NCBI RefSeq assembly: GCF_015672735.1
Contig: NZ_JADABY010000014.1
Location: forward strand, 124,001 to 188,000
Source: Citrobacter sp. Res13-Sevr-PEB04-36
GTDB lineage: Bacteria; Pseudomonadota; Gammaproteobacteria; Enterobacterales; Enterobacteriaceae
Direction: 5' to 3'
Length of the DNA: 64,000 nt
In this document: positions 40,038-48,967 of the stretch, piece by piece
Position numbering within the stretch: the stretch's first letter is position 1
Layout: each line of letters opens with the position of its first letter
Translations under genes and position numbers: made by a program
Notes under the pieces: model-generated
Told to the model about the DNA's origin: nothing
Seen by the model: the letters and a program-made list of their open reading frames with translations, nothing else
Database searches by the model: none

Positions 40038-41660
40038 TTACAGCTTCGGACCGGCGCTGACTAATGCAGCACCTGCAGGGGTGTCGGTATACTTTTCGAA
40101 GTTCTCGATAAACAGTTTTGCCAGCGCATTGGCTTTTTCCTGCCATTGTTCTGGTGACGCGTAGGTATTACGCGGATCGAGAATGCGCGTGTCTACTCCC
40201 GGTAGTTCGGTTGGGATTGCCAGGTCAAACATTGGCAGACGGAACGTTTCTGCGTTATCCAGAGAACCGTTCAGGATGGCATCAATAATGGCGCGGGTAT
40301 CTTTAATAGAGATACGTTTGCCAGTACCGTTCCAGCCCGTGTTGACCAGATAGGCCTGCGCACCGGCAGCCTGCATGCGTTTCACCAGAACTTCTGCATA
40401 CTGCGTCGGGTGCAGTGACAGGAATGCCGCACCGAAGCAGGCAGAGAAGGTTGGGGTTGGTTCAGTCACGCCGCGTTCAGTCCCGGCCAGTTTGGCGGTA
40501 AAGCCAGACAGGAAATGGTACTGAGTTTGATCAGCCGTCAGACGAGATACCGGTGGCAGAACGCCAAAGGCATCAGCGGTCAGGAAGATAACCTTAGTGG
40601 CATGGCCCGCCTTTGACACCGGCTTAACGATATTATCGATGTGATAAATCGGGTAGGAAACGCGGGTATTCTCGGTTTTAGAACCGTCATCGAAATCGAT
40701 AGTACCGTCTTCACGTACGGTGACGTTTTCCAGCAGAGCGTCACGACGAATCGCATTGTAGATTTCCGGCTCTGCATCTTTAGACAGCTTGATGGTCTTC
40801 GCGTAGCAGCCGCCTTCGAAGTTGAACACACCGTCGTCGTCCCAGCCGTGCTCGTCATCGCCAATCAGACGACGTTTCGGGTCGGTAGACAGTGTGGTTT
40901 TACCGGTACCGGACAGGCCAAAGAACACCGCCACATCACCTTTTTCACCGACGTTTGCCGAGCAGTGCATGGAGGCAATGCCCTTCAGCGGCAGCAGGTA
41001 GTTCATGACGGAGAACATCCCTTTTTTCATCTCGCCGCCGTACCAGGTTCCGCCAATTAACTGAATGCGTTCAGTCAGGTTGAAGGCCACGAAGTTCTCA
41101 GAGTTGAGCCCCTGTTCTTTCCATTGCGGGTTGGTGCATTTTGCACCGTTCATTACGATGAAATCAGGTTTAAAATCAATCAGTTCTTCATCGTTTGGGC
41201 GGATGAACATATTTTTAACGAAATGCGCCTGCCAGGCGACTTCAGTAATAAAACGTACAGAAAGACGGGTATCAGCGTTCGCGCCGCAGAATGCATCAAC
41301 GATAAACAGGCGTTTGCCTGATAGTTGATGGGTGACTAATCCTTTCAGGTGCTGCCAGGTTTCCTGGGAGAGCGGTTTGTTGTCGTTCTTACCTTTACCT
41401 TTGTCGGACCACCAGAGCGTATCTCGCGTGGTGTCGTCACGGACAATATACTTATCCTTTGGCGAACGCCCGGTAAAGATACCGGTATCAACAGCAACGG
41501 CACCCAGATTAGTCAACACTCCGCGCTCGTAGCCTTCCAGGTTTGGATCAAGTTCTTCCTGGTACAGCAGGTCGTAGCTTGGATTGTAAACGATATCCTG
41601 AACGTCATTGATACCATAAGCCTCGAGATCTTGCGGGGTTAAACTGTTGTTCACACGCAT
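40038..41660 (-). CDS. pckA: PckA, phosphoenolpyruvate carboxykinase (ATP)
   Basis: Converts oxaloacetate and ATP to phosphoenolpyruvate and CO2, the first step of gluconeogenesis from TCA acids. The 540 residues equal E. coli PckA. The kinase-type P-loop is [11 protein letters not shown] (about residues 248-258), with metal- and substrate-binding stretches RSPKDKYIV and [12 protein letters not shown] long upstream gap holds a Cra-type site, in line with activation on gluconeogenic carbon. Confidence 0.98.
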   Translation of the reverse strand: MRVNNSLTPQDLEAYGINDVQDIVYNPSYDLLYQEELDPNLEGYERGVLTNLGAVAVDTGIFTGRSPKDKYIVRDDTTRDTLWWSDKGKGKNDNKPLSQETWQHLKGLVTHQLSGKRLFIVDAFCGANADTRLSVRFITEVAWQAHFVKNMFIRPNDEELIDFKPDFIVMNGAKCTNPQWKEQGLNSENFVAFNLTERIQLIGGTWYGGEMKKGMFSVMNYLLPLKGIASMHCSANVGEKGDVAVFFGLSGTGKTTLSTDPKRRLIGDDEHGWDDDGVFNFEGGCYAKTIKLSKDAEPEIYNAIRRDALLENVTVREDGTIDFDDGSKTENTRVSYPIYHIDNIVKPVSKAGHATKVIFLTADAFGVLPPVSRLTADQTQYHFLSGFTAKLAGTERGVTEPTPTFSACFGAAFLSLHPTQYAEVLVKRMQAAGAQAYLVNTGWNGTGKRISIKDTRAIIDAILNGSLDNAETFRLPMFDLAIPTELPGVDTRILDPRNTYASPEQWQEKANALAKLFIENFEKYTDTPAGAALVSAGPKL

Positions 41661-41932
41661 TTCACTGCTCCTTAGCCAATATGTATTACCTGGAATAGTA
41701 AGGTTTTTTAGGGATTGCTAACCGCGACAAGGCTCATAGATTTACGCATCCGGAAAATTCACAGATAACTGAATACGCTGCGACTCCTGTCACAAAGAGG
41801 CGGATATTATGGCAGGAAACCCTTTTTTGTTGTGGAAAATGTTCTTAAAACGTTAATGGAGAGTATATTTGGCGGGAATCTTGTGAGTGTAATCGCATTC
41901 ATGTAGGAAAATAACGTAACTCATACATAAAC

Positions 41933-41946
41933 AATATCGATTCACT
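41933..41946 (-). promoter_or_regulatory. Cra (FruR) site upstream of pckA
   Basis: Minus strand AGTGAATCGATATT fits every position of the remembered Cra consensus RSTGAAWCSNTHHW. It lies 273 bases before the pckA start and 93 before the divergent yhgE. Cra is a known activator of pckA. The rest of 41661-42038 is A/T-rich promoter DNA for the two genes, with no other gene seen. Confidence 0.5.
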
Positions 41947-42038
41947 TCCCGTAGTGACTGTCTGAAATCAGCCTGTTAGTGCTCAAAATTGTGAAGTTGA
42001 TGCGATAATTAGGTTTTCTCTTCATTCTGGAAAACGAC

Positions 42039-43757
42039 ATGGACAGTGTTGAGCTTTCACGTACGACGCGTTGGGGCATGGTTTTTCTCGGCTTGTTACA
42101 GGGCATAGTGTGCTACCTGCTAATGACATATCTGGTGCCCCATAATGACGGCTGGTTGTTTTATGGCATGCCCGCGACGGTGGCACTGACTTCGGCGCTT
42201 TTGCTTACAGTGGTCTCTTTTAAACAGCGGGCGCTGTGGTGTTGGATGGCGCTGATCTTCTGCGTTGTGCTGGCGATGGGTGTGTGGCTGAAGTGGCATG
42301 TTGAGGGGAGCAATAAGTGGGCGCAGGATGAGGTTTTCTTTATCTTCGGTTGGCGTTTACTGCTTATGGGGATGCTGGCATTACCGTGGATTCAATACCA
42401 TCTCCACACGGATACCGCTCAGGCGCGATATCCGCAGTTTTACACTCAGTTATGGCTTAACGTACTGACGTTGCTGATTGTTTTTGTGGCGAACGGTCTG
42501 TTCTGGATGGTGCTCCTGCTATGGAGCGAGATGTTTAAGCTGGTGGGTATCACCTTCTTTAAAACACTGTTCTTTGAGACCGACTGGTTTGTCTATGTGG
42601 CGTTAGGTCTTATTACCGCGCTGGCGGTGGTGCTGGCGCGTACGGAGTCACGTTTGGTTACGGCAGTACAAAAGCTACTGACGTTTATTGCCACAGGTCT
42701 GCTACCTCTGGTGGCGCTGTTAGCACTGATGTTTATGCTGACATTACCGTTTACCGGGCTGGAGGCTATCTCGCAGAGGGTTTCTGCCGCGGGGCTGATG
42801 TCGACGCTGACGTTGCTCCTCCTGCTGTTGATGGCAATCGTGCGTGAGCCGCAAAAAGACGCGTTACCTTATCCCGGCGCGCTACGCTATCTGATCAAAT
42901 TCGCACTGGTAGTTGCGCCCATTTATATGCTGATTGCCGGTTGGGCACTCTGGGTGCGAATTCACCAGTATGGCTGGACGCCTGAGCGTTTACATGGCGT
43001 GCTGGTAGTTGTTGTACTGCTGGTTTGGTCACTCGGCTATCTGGTGAGCCTTTTGTGTCGAGGACGCAATCCACTGGACATTCAGGGCAAGGTTATTCTT
43101 GGCGTTTCGTTGCTGGCATTGGGGCTACTGATTCTGTTGACCTCGCCAGTACTTGATGCCTGGCGCATTAGCGTCAACAGCCATATGGCACGGTACTACA
43201 GCGGTAAAAATACGGCGGATCAGGTCAGTCTGTACATGCTGCGCAATAGCGGAAAACCGGGACGTGCTGCGTTGGCGGCGTTACAAAAAGATGAAGCCTT
43301 CAATAAAGAGAGTAAGCGCAAGCGTGATTTAAATGCCATTTTACGCGGAAACATTGACCCTATGCGGGAACTGACCGCGACGCAACTGGCACCGGTAGTG
43401 ATGATTGCTCCAGGTAGCAAGAAACCTGATGAGGCATTCTGGCTGTTTGTAAAACAACAAAGCTATCGCATTACTTCCTGTATCGAGCAGGATGCGTGTG
43501 TGTTAGTGAATCAGGATCTTAACGCGGATGGTCAGCCGGAGCAGGTGCTCTATGCTTTTGGTGATGGAGAGAGTCTGATCTTTGGCATGAAGGAAAAGCA
43601 ATGGTCTTTGCTTGGTACAGCCCAGCTAGCTGATGAATTCACGAAGGAGAAGCTTTTGCAGGCGGTGGCTAACCATACGCTGACTTCAGCCCCCAGAATC
43701 TGGCGGGATATCACCATTGATGGGGAACGGTTAGAGATTAACTACTACGCTGAGTAA
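42039..43757 (+). CDS. yhgE: YhgE, conserved inner-membrane protein of unknown function
   Basis: A 572-residue protein: about the first 375 residues form ten or more hydrophobic segments in pairs, and the last 190 or so are hydrophilic (from NSHMARYYSGKNTADQVS) and include a short acidic NQDLNADGQPEQVLYAFGDGES stretch that looks like a calcium-binding or beta-propeller type loop. Probably in the DUF4153 family. E. coli YhgE is uncharacterised. It is monocistronic between pckA and hslO, with its own terminator. Confidence 0.85.
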   Translation: MDSVELSRTTRWGMVFLGLLQGIVCYLLMTYLVPHNDGWLFYGMPATVALTSALLLTVVSFKQRALWCWMALIFCVVLAMGVWLKWHVEGSNKWAQDEVFFIFGWRLLLMGMLALPWIQYHLHTDTAQARYPQFYTQLWLNVLTLLIVFVANGLFWMVLLLWSEMFKLVGITFFKTLFFETDWFVYVALGLITALAVVLARTESRLVTAVQKLLTFIATGLLPLVALLALMFMLTLPFTGLEAISQRVSAAGLMSTLTLLLLLLMAIVREPQKDALPYPGALRYLIKFALVVAPIYMLIAGWALWVRIHQYGWTPERLHGVLVVVVLLVWSLGYLVSLLCRGRNPLDIQGKVILGVSLLALGLLILLTSPVLDAWRISVNSHMARYYSGKNTADQVSLYMLRNSGKPGRAALAALQKDEAFNKESKRKRDLNAILRGNIDPMRELTATQLAPVVMIAPGSKKPDEAFWLFVKQQSYRITSCIEQDACVLVNQDLNADGQPEQVLYAFGDGESLIFGMKEKQWSLLGTAQLADEFTKEKLLQAVANHTLTSAPRIWRDITIDGERLEINYYAE

Positions 43758-43773
43758 GAGCAGGAATAGATAA

Positions 43774-43801
43774 CCCGGCAGAATGGACTGTCTGCCGGGC
43801 T
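43774..43801. terminator. Palindrome between yhgE and hslO
   Basis: CCCGGCAGA then TCTGCCGGG, a 9-base stem with an 8-base loop between convergent stops. There is no real T-run, so it is a weak or REP-like terminator. Confidence 0.55.
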
Positions 43802-43807
43802 AAGAAC

Positions 43808-44686
43808 TTAATGCACTTGCGGGTCTGCAGGGGATGCGTTGTTGCGGATCTCGGCAATATCCATCGCGTTAAACAGATAGTGGCTCGCGCAGTAATCGCA
43901 ATTCATATCGATCTCGCCTTCTTCCGCCAGAATGCTGTCCACCTCTTCGTCCGGCAGGGTTCTAAGCGCGTCTGCACAACGTTCACGTGAACAGGTGCAT
44001 TTGAACACCACGTCCTGCGGATCGTACAGGGTCACCTCTTCCTCGTGATACAAACGCCACAGCACATCATTCGCTGGCAGCGTCAGCAGCTCTTCGGCTT
44101 TAATGGTTTCCGTTAGCGTGGCGAGGTGGGTGAAATCATCGGCCTGCGCGTCTTGTGCCGGCATCACCTGCAGCAGCATACCGCCTGCTGCTGGCTTGCC
44201 ATCGACGTCGCCAGTGCGGATAAACAGACGCGTTGGCAGCTGTTCTGAACGCAGGAAGTAATCTTCCAGACAGGCGGCCAGCGTGTCACCTTCCAAACCC
44301 ACCACGCCCTGATAGCGTTCACCTTCTTCCGGTGTAATGGTGATCACCAGATAGCCGTTACCGACCAGCGTTTTCAGATCTGCATCTTCAGGGATATCGC
44401 CCTGAATGCGCGCGACACCGCGCATCTGCTGCTTGTTGTTACCGTTAATCACCGCCAGGCTCAGCGGGCCATCGCCCTGGAGCTGTACGGTGATATCACC
44501 GGCAAACTTTAGCGTAGCGGTCAGCAGGCTGGTGGCGACCAGCAGCTCGGCCAGTACGGTTTTGACCGGCTGTGGGTAAGTATGGTTTTCGAGGATCTGT
44601 TGCAGGGTTTGTGAAACGGTTACCAGCTCGCCGCGCACGGCAAAGTTTTCAAACAGATAGCGATGTAATTGGTCATGTTGCGGCAT
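43808..44686 (-). CDS. hslO: HslO (Hsp33), redox-regulated chaperone
   Basis: Holdase chaperone switched on by oxidation: zinc held by four cysteines is released and the linker unfolds. The 292 residues equal E. coli Hsp33. The zinc cysteines are Cys232 and Cys234 in [10 protein letters not shown] and Cys265 and Cys268 in NCDYCASHY. The ATG at 44686 is chosen over one two codons upstream because AGAGAG is then well placed. It is the last gene of the igaA-yrfG-hslR-hslO string. Confidence 0.97.
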   Translation of the reverse strand: MPQHDQLHRYLFENFAVRGELVTVSQTLQQILENHTYPQPVKTVLAELLVATSLLTATLKFAGDITVQLQGDGPLSLAVINGNNKQQMRGVARIQGDIPEDADLKTLVGNGYLVITITPEEGERYQGVVGLEGDTLAACLEDYFLRSEQLPTRLFIRTGDVDGKPAAGGMLLQVMPAQDAQADDFTHLATLTETIKAEELLTLPANDVLWRLYHEEEVTLYDPQDVVFKCTCSRERCADALRTLPDEEVDSILAEEGEIDMNCDYCASHYLFNAMDIAEIRNNASPADPQVH

Positions 44687-44710
44687 AATCATCTCTCTTG
44701 CGGGTGACAG

Positions 44711-45112
44711 TCATTCACTGTCGCCGTGTTTAAATCGTAACAGGTCGCGGCGCTCTTTTTTGTCCGGTCGCCTGTCCGGGTGCGGCATGGTCAACGCGTT
44801 AAGTTTACGTGCCAGCGCTATTTTTTCGCGCTTTTCCACGCTTTGCGCGGTTTCTTCGTACAGCGTAACGGCTTCCGTTGCCGGGCGACGCTGTTCGGTA
44901 ATGGCCTTAACAATCACCGTCCGCTCGTCATTTCCCTGGCGCAGGGTGAGGGTGGCATTCAGCTCGACAATCTTGCTTGGCTTACTACGCTGCCCGTTGT
45001 AATGCACCTTACCGCCTTCAACCATTTCGCGAGCTATCGCACGCGTTTTATAAAAACGCGCAGCCCACAGCCATTTATCCAGCCTGACGTCAACAGGGGG
45101 CTTCTCTTTCAT
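44711..45112 (-). CDS. hslR: HslR (Hsp15), ribosome-associated heat shock protein
   Basis: S4-domain RNA-binding protein that binds free 50S subunits still carrying nascent peptidyl-tRNA and helps recycle them. The 133 residues equal E. coli. The S4 fold is the stretch VRLDKWLWAARFYKTRAIAR with GGKVHYNGQRSKPSK, and the C-terminus is basic (DRRPDKKERRDLLRFKHG). It sits between yrfG (10 bases upstream) and hslO (24 bases downstream). Confidence 0.96.
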   Translation of the reverse strand: MKEKPPVDVRLDKWLWAARFYKTRAIAREMVEGGKVHYNGQRSKPSKIVELNATLTLRQGNDERTVIVKAITEQRRPATEAVTLYEETAQSVEKREKIALARKLNALTMPHPDRRPDKKERRDLLRFKHGDSE

Positions 45113-45122
45113 GGCATCTCCT

Positions 45123-45791
45123 TCACATCAGTGAGGGGATCAGTCGGCGGTAGTCATTCAGTGACGGATGGCGTGCATACTGTTTTTCCGCAATACCTGA
45201 ATCGGGATTGGTCACGCCGAGGCAGTAACGAATGCCGAATTGAGCAGCGGCGTCGAGAATGGCTTCGCTGTCGTCAATAAACAGCGTTTTCTCAGCATGC
45301 ATTCCCGTTTCTTCAGCTACAGCGTGCCATAACCGCTGATCCTCTTTGGGATAACCAAATGTATGGGTGGAAAGTAATAAATCAAGGTGTGAGGCCAGAC
45401 CGGTATGCTCCAGCTTCACCGCCAGGTTATGTGGATGCGCGTTGGTCAGTAAAATACGCCGCTTGCCGCTGGCTTTTAGGGCATCAAGAAAGGGCACCGT
45501 ATCTTCACGCAGCACGGCGCGCGGCCCTTGGGCTGTTGTCATGGCGCAAATATCCAGACCCAGGCGCTCGCTCCAGTAATCCAGGCAGTACCAGTTTAGC
45601 GTATGCTGCACGGCATGGTATTGCTGGCGAATATAGTTCTGGGCTTCCTCGGGAGAGATACCCTGCTGTGCGCCATACGTTTCCGGCACCAGTTTTTGCC
45701 AGAAATAGTTATCGAACGCCAGATCCAGCAGCGTACCGTCCATATCCAGCAACACGGTATCAACATTTTGCCAGGCGATATTGATATGCAT
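45123..45791 (-). CDS. yrfG: YrfG, HAD-family nucleotidase/phosphatase
   Basis: Haloacid-dehalogenase hydrolase of 222 residues; the E. coli protein shows activity on purine nucleotides and is named GMP/IMP nucleotidase. Motif I is LLDMDGTLLDL with the nucleophile Asp, motif II is ILLTNAH, and motif IV is FIDDSEAILDAA. MHINIAW at 45791 is chosen: it has GGGGAG upstream and matches E. coli, whereas the longer frame begins seven codons earlier without support. Confidence 0.92.
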   Translation of the reverse strand: MHINIAWQNVDTVLLDMDGTLLDLAFDNYFWQKLVPETYGAQQGISPEEAQNYIRQQYHAVQHTLNWYCLDYWSERLGLDICAMTTAQGPRAVLREDTVPFLDALKASGKRRILLTNAHPHNLAVKLEHTGLASHLDLLLSTHTFGYPKEDQRLWHAVAEETGMHAEKTLFIDDSEAILDAAAQFGIRYCLGVTNPDSGIAEKQYARHPSLNDYRRLIPSLM

Positions 45792-45853
45792 AAGAACTCC
45801 CCAGAGGAACACATGATGCGCGACAGGGTAGCATATCCTGTTGCGCGGGCGTG

Positions 45854-47989
45854 TTATCGAATGAGGCTTTCCGGATCGTCAATCAGCGTGGGATTCAGGC
45901 AACTTTCGTAGTATCCCTGAATTTCTGCGATGCGTGAACGGTGGCGCTGGTAGCGTCTGAACGCCTGAACGCCGTTATAGAGTGCACAACCCAGCATGGA
46001 GAACATCAGTAAGGTGGTGCCGAGGTAACGCCACAGCCCTGAACGATCCGGGATACGATGCAGGCCGATGTGCTGGGTTCCGTTGGCGTCGGTCGTGATA
46101 TTGGTGACGATCCCTTCCGCGCGGAACGGCGTTTGCATGAGCATCTGCGCCAGACGCTGGAAGGCGTTCCACTGCTCCTGAGGCGGATAGTCATACAACG
46201 ATGTGGCGGGCCAGGGTTGATCGACGAGGTCGCTGCCTTCGTCGCTGATAATCAGGAAGCCACCTGGTGCGGGGCTGTTCAGTGCCTGAGCTGCGCGGGA
46301 AGTCTCACGTGCAATAAACGGTGCGGTGGAGGTATTAACCAGATTATCCAGCGACTCGGCGCTGACCGGGCGCAGCAACACGTTAACACCATCCAGCTTA
46401 CCTGCGTTCGCACGCTTCACCAGCGCGGTCCAGTCTTTGCTGTTCCCCAGATTGACCAGCGCATTTTTCAGGCGCACACATTCATCTTCGGCGGCGCACA
46501 GGTCGGCGGTCTTCAGAACAATCTCGCCAAAATCATCCAGCAGCACCATGCCGGATTTTTGAATGGCCGAGCGTAACGATGCGCTGACACGGGAATCATC
46601 ATCGGGTTTGGGGTGCAGTTGACGGCTGACGGCCTGCGTGAGTGCCGTAGCTTTATTCACCAAATCGGACTCGGGCAGCGGCAGCGCGCGGGCATCATTC
46701 CAGATAATCTGTGAGCAATCGAAAGGCAGAAAAGGCGTGGTGGGCTGTGCGTTCCAGCTTCCGGACGTATGAATATTGCACATTCCCGTGCCGCTCAGAT
46801 GCAGGGTATCACCGACACGAACCCCGGCGTTTTCGAGCTGCTTAACGCTGGTGGCCTCGATAGTTTGCGCACCTTTCATCCAGGAAAGCGTGAATTTTAT
46901 CGGCATATCCAGCGGGATCCAGAACAGCAGCATCAGCAGGACCAGCAGTGACCCGCCTGCGATAACGGCGCTGCGTAGCCAGTGCTGCAAGGGGAAGTTT
47001 TTCACTTCGTCATGCAGGGATAAAAAACGGCCCTGGCGCACAACGTGGCGATCGAGGTAAATATCGATATCTGTTTGTTGCCCAAGATCTTGCGCAATGT
47101 AGGGCTGCCAGTGAGGTGGATAAATCAGATCGATAATACCCAGTGAGATATTATTAATTTGCTCCTGGTCGTTTTCGCCAAAAAGCCCCCAACGACGAGG
47201 GGTTCCGCGCAGGCAATGGATCTCCCGCAGGGCGGTTTTAGACGGCGGGGCGAACAGTCCCCACAGGCCCGCGGCCAGCAGCAATACGGCACCACCGGCC
47301 ATCCACGGTACAAAGCCATCCGGCACGATTAAGCAAAAGAAGAACAGCAGGAAGGACGCAGCAATCAGCAACGCTTCGCGAAGTCCTGTCGGGCGGCTCA
47401 GCGCATACTCTTCATGTGTTTCCTGGCGAATATTCAGCAGCTCAATCTGCTCGCTTTCTTCACCGCGAATGGAGGCCTGGGTTGATGCAGTGTGCTGCAA
47501 CGCATAGCCACGCGCTTCCTGCATATATTCTTGCAGCGTATGGCCGTTTAACGAGATCACCAGCGGTAGCGTATTTGTGTGGATTAGCTCAACGCTATTT
47601 TCGTCATTGATGTATTGTTCCCAGAAGGGAGGCAAATGCACCTCGACGGAATCCAGATAATAACGCCACTTGTTGGGATCGTCGGTAGTGATGCCATAGC
47701 GCGTAATTGAATGAGTCAACACAATGACGCTATTACTTTGGGCATTCAGCGTCAGCGATACGGGGGCGGAACTGGCACCTGTTGGGCCAGGAACCTGCTG
47801 GTTTTGACTCAGGTTTTCCAGATAGTTTTCGACTGCGCTGCGCTCTTCAGACGTCAGTTTACGCTTATCGGCGTCTGAGAATACGTTGCTCCAGGGCAAT
47901 TTTTGTCGCCTGGATTTTGATCTGAGTCGCCACCCTGCAAGCAACGAGCAGGCCAGCAAAGCAGCTAAAAAAATCAAAATGGTGCTCAT
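45854..47989 (-). CDS. igaA: IgaA (YrfF), Rcs phosphorelay repressor
   Basis: Large inner-membrane protein of 711 residues that holds the Rcs envelope-stress phosphorelay in check through RcsD; essential in Salmonella unless rcs is inactivated. N-terminal hydrophobic segment (MSTILIFLAALLACSLLAGW), a cytoplasmic part, two membrane segments near residue 210-245, another near 340, a long periplasmic domain with cysteines (GMCNIHTSG, DLCAAEDEC) and a last membrane segment near 655-675. First gene of the string running to hslO. Confidence 0.95.
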   Translation of the reverse strand: MSTILIFLAALLACSLLAGWRLRSKSRRQKLPWSNVFSDADKRKLTSEERSAVENYLENLSQNQQVPGPTGASSAPVSLTLNAQSNSVIVLTHSITRYGITTDDPNKWRYYLDSVEVHLPPFWEQYINDENSVELIHTNTLPLVISLNGHTLQEYMQEARGYALQHTASTQASIRGEESEQIELLNIRQETHEEYALSRPTGLREALLIAASFLLFFFCLIVPDGFVPWMAGGAVLLLAAGLWGLFAPPSKTALREIHCLRGTPRRWGLFGENDQEQINNISLGIIDLIYPPHWQPYIAQDLGQQTDIDIYLDRHVVRQGRFLSLHDEVKNFPLQHWLRSAVIAGGSLLVLLMLLFWIPLDMPIKFTLSWMKGAQTIEATSVKQLENAGVRVGDTLHLSGTGMCNIHTSGSWNAQPTTPFLPFDCSQIIWNDARALPLPESDLVNKATALTQAVSRQLHPKPDDDSRVSASLRSAIQKSGMVLLDDFGEIVLKTADLCAAEDECVRLKNALVNLGNSKDWTALVKRANAGKLDGVNVLLRPVSAESLDNLVNTSTAPFIARETSRAAQALNSPAPGGFLIISDEGSDLVDQPWPATSLYDYPPQEQWNAFQRLAQMLMQTPFRAEGIVTNITTDANGTQHIGLHRIPDRSGLWRYLGTTLLMFSMLGCALYNGVQAFRRYQRHRSRIAEIQGYYESCLNPTLIDDPESLIR

Positions 47990-48312
47990 GCTTTCCCCAT
48001 CTTACTTAGTCTGTCAGGCGTGGTCAGTTGCACCCTGGAAAATAATCGTGATTTTGTCGTTGGCTATCGGCAAGCGTGGAGTTGAACTTGAGCATCTTTA
48101 AAGTACAGCCCAGTAAATGCAAATCATAGCAAAATCACTAAAAACGGCATATCAGCAAATTCCTGGAGTTATTTCAACCTATTGACTTTTAATTTGAAAT
48201 GGGAATTAACTTTTAGTACGTTACATAAATGTAAATAAACGGCAATTCACATTGCCGAAACCGTGCGGTATATCGCACAATGACCCTAGATTTCACGGCA
48301 AAGATCCTCACA

Positions 48313-48873
48313 ATGAGCAAATCATTACAAAAACCCACGATTTTGAAAGTGGAAACTGTCGCACAATCCCGACTGTTTAAAGTCGAAAGTGTTGACCTTG
48401 AATTCAGCAACGGCGTACGCCGCGTCTACGAACGTATGCGTCCGTCCACGCGCGAAGCGGTAATGATTGTGCCGATTGTTGATGACCACCTGATTCTTAT
48501 CCGCGAATACGCGGTCGGGACCGAATCTTATGAGCTTGGTTTTTCCAAAGGGTTAATCGATCCTGGTGAAAGCGTGTTCGAAGCGGCGAATCGGGAGCTG
48601 AAAGAAGAGGTCGGCTTTGGGGCGAAGGATCTGACATTTTTGAAAAAACTCAGCATGGCGCCGTCCTATTTCTCCAGCAAGATGAACATCGTGGTGGCAG
48701 AGGATCTGTATCCTGAATCGCTGGAAGGTGATGAGCCCGAGCCGTTGCCGCAGGTGCGCTGGCCGCTGGCGCATTTGATGGACTTGTTAGAAGATCCAGA
48801 TTTTCACGAAGCGCGTAATGTGAGTGCGCTGTTTCTGGTACGCGAATGGCTGAAAGGGCAGGGACGGCTGTAG
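48313..48873 (+). CDS. nudE: NudE, ADP-compounds Nudix hydrolase
   Basis: Hydrolyses ADP-ribose, NADH and diadenosine polyphosphates. The 186 residues equal E. coli NudE. The Nudix box reads GLIDPGESVFEAANRELKEE then VGF. The start at 48313 gives MSKSLQKPTI; an upstream ATG at 48280 lies in frame but has no homology support. Upstream bases 47990-48312 hold the divergent igaA promoter and two short palindromes at 48240-48257 and 48263-48278. Confidence 0.94.
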   Translation: MSKSLQKPTILKVETVAQSRLFKVESVDLEFSNGVRRVYERMRPSTREAVMIVPIVDDHLILIREYAVGTESYELGFSKGLIDPGESVFEAANRELKEEVGFGAKDLTFLKKLSMAPSYFSSKMNIVVAEDLYPESLEGDEPEPLPQVRWPLAHLMDLLEDPDFHEARNVSALFLVREWLKGQGRL

Positions 48874-48880
48874 CGTATAG

Positions 48881-48963
48881 CGCCGGAAGGTGACGCCAGA
48901 GGCGTCTTATCCGGCCTACAATGTTGCGCTAAGTAGGCCGGATAAACGAAGCGTCATCCGGCG
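48881..48963. repeat. BIME: two REP elements between nudE and mrcA
   Basis: REP palindromes at about 48881-48918 (CGCCGGAAGGTGACGCC then GGCGTCTTATCCGGCCTA) and 48933-48963 (GTAGGCCGGATAAACG then GCGTCATCCGGCG), between convergent stops. Confidence 0.88.
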
Positions 48964-48967
48964 AAGA

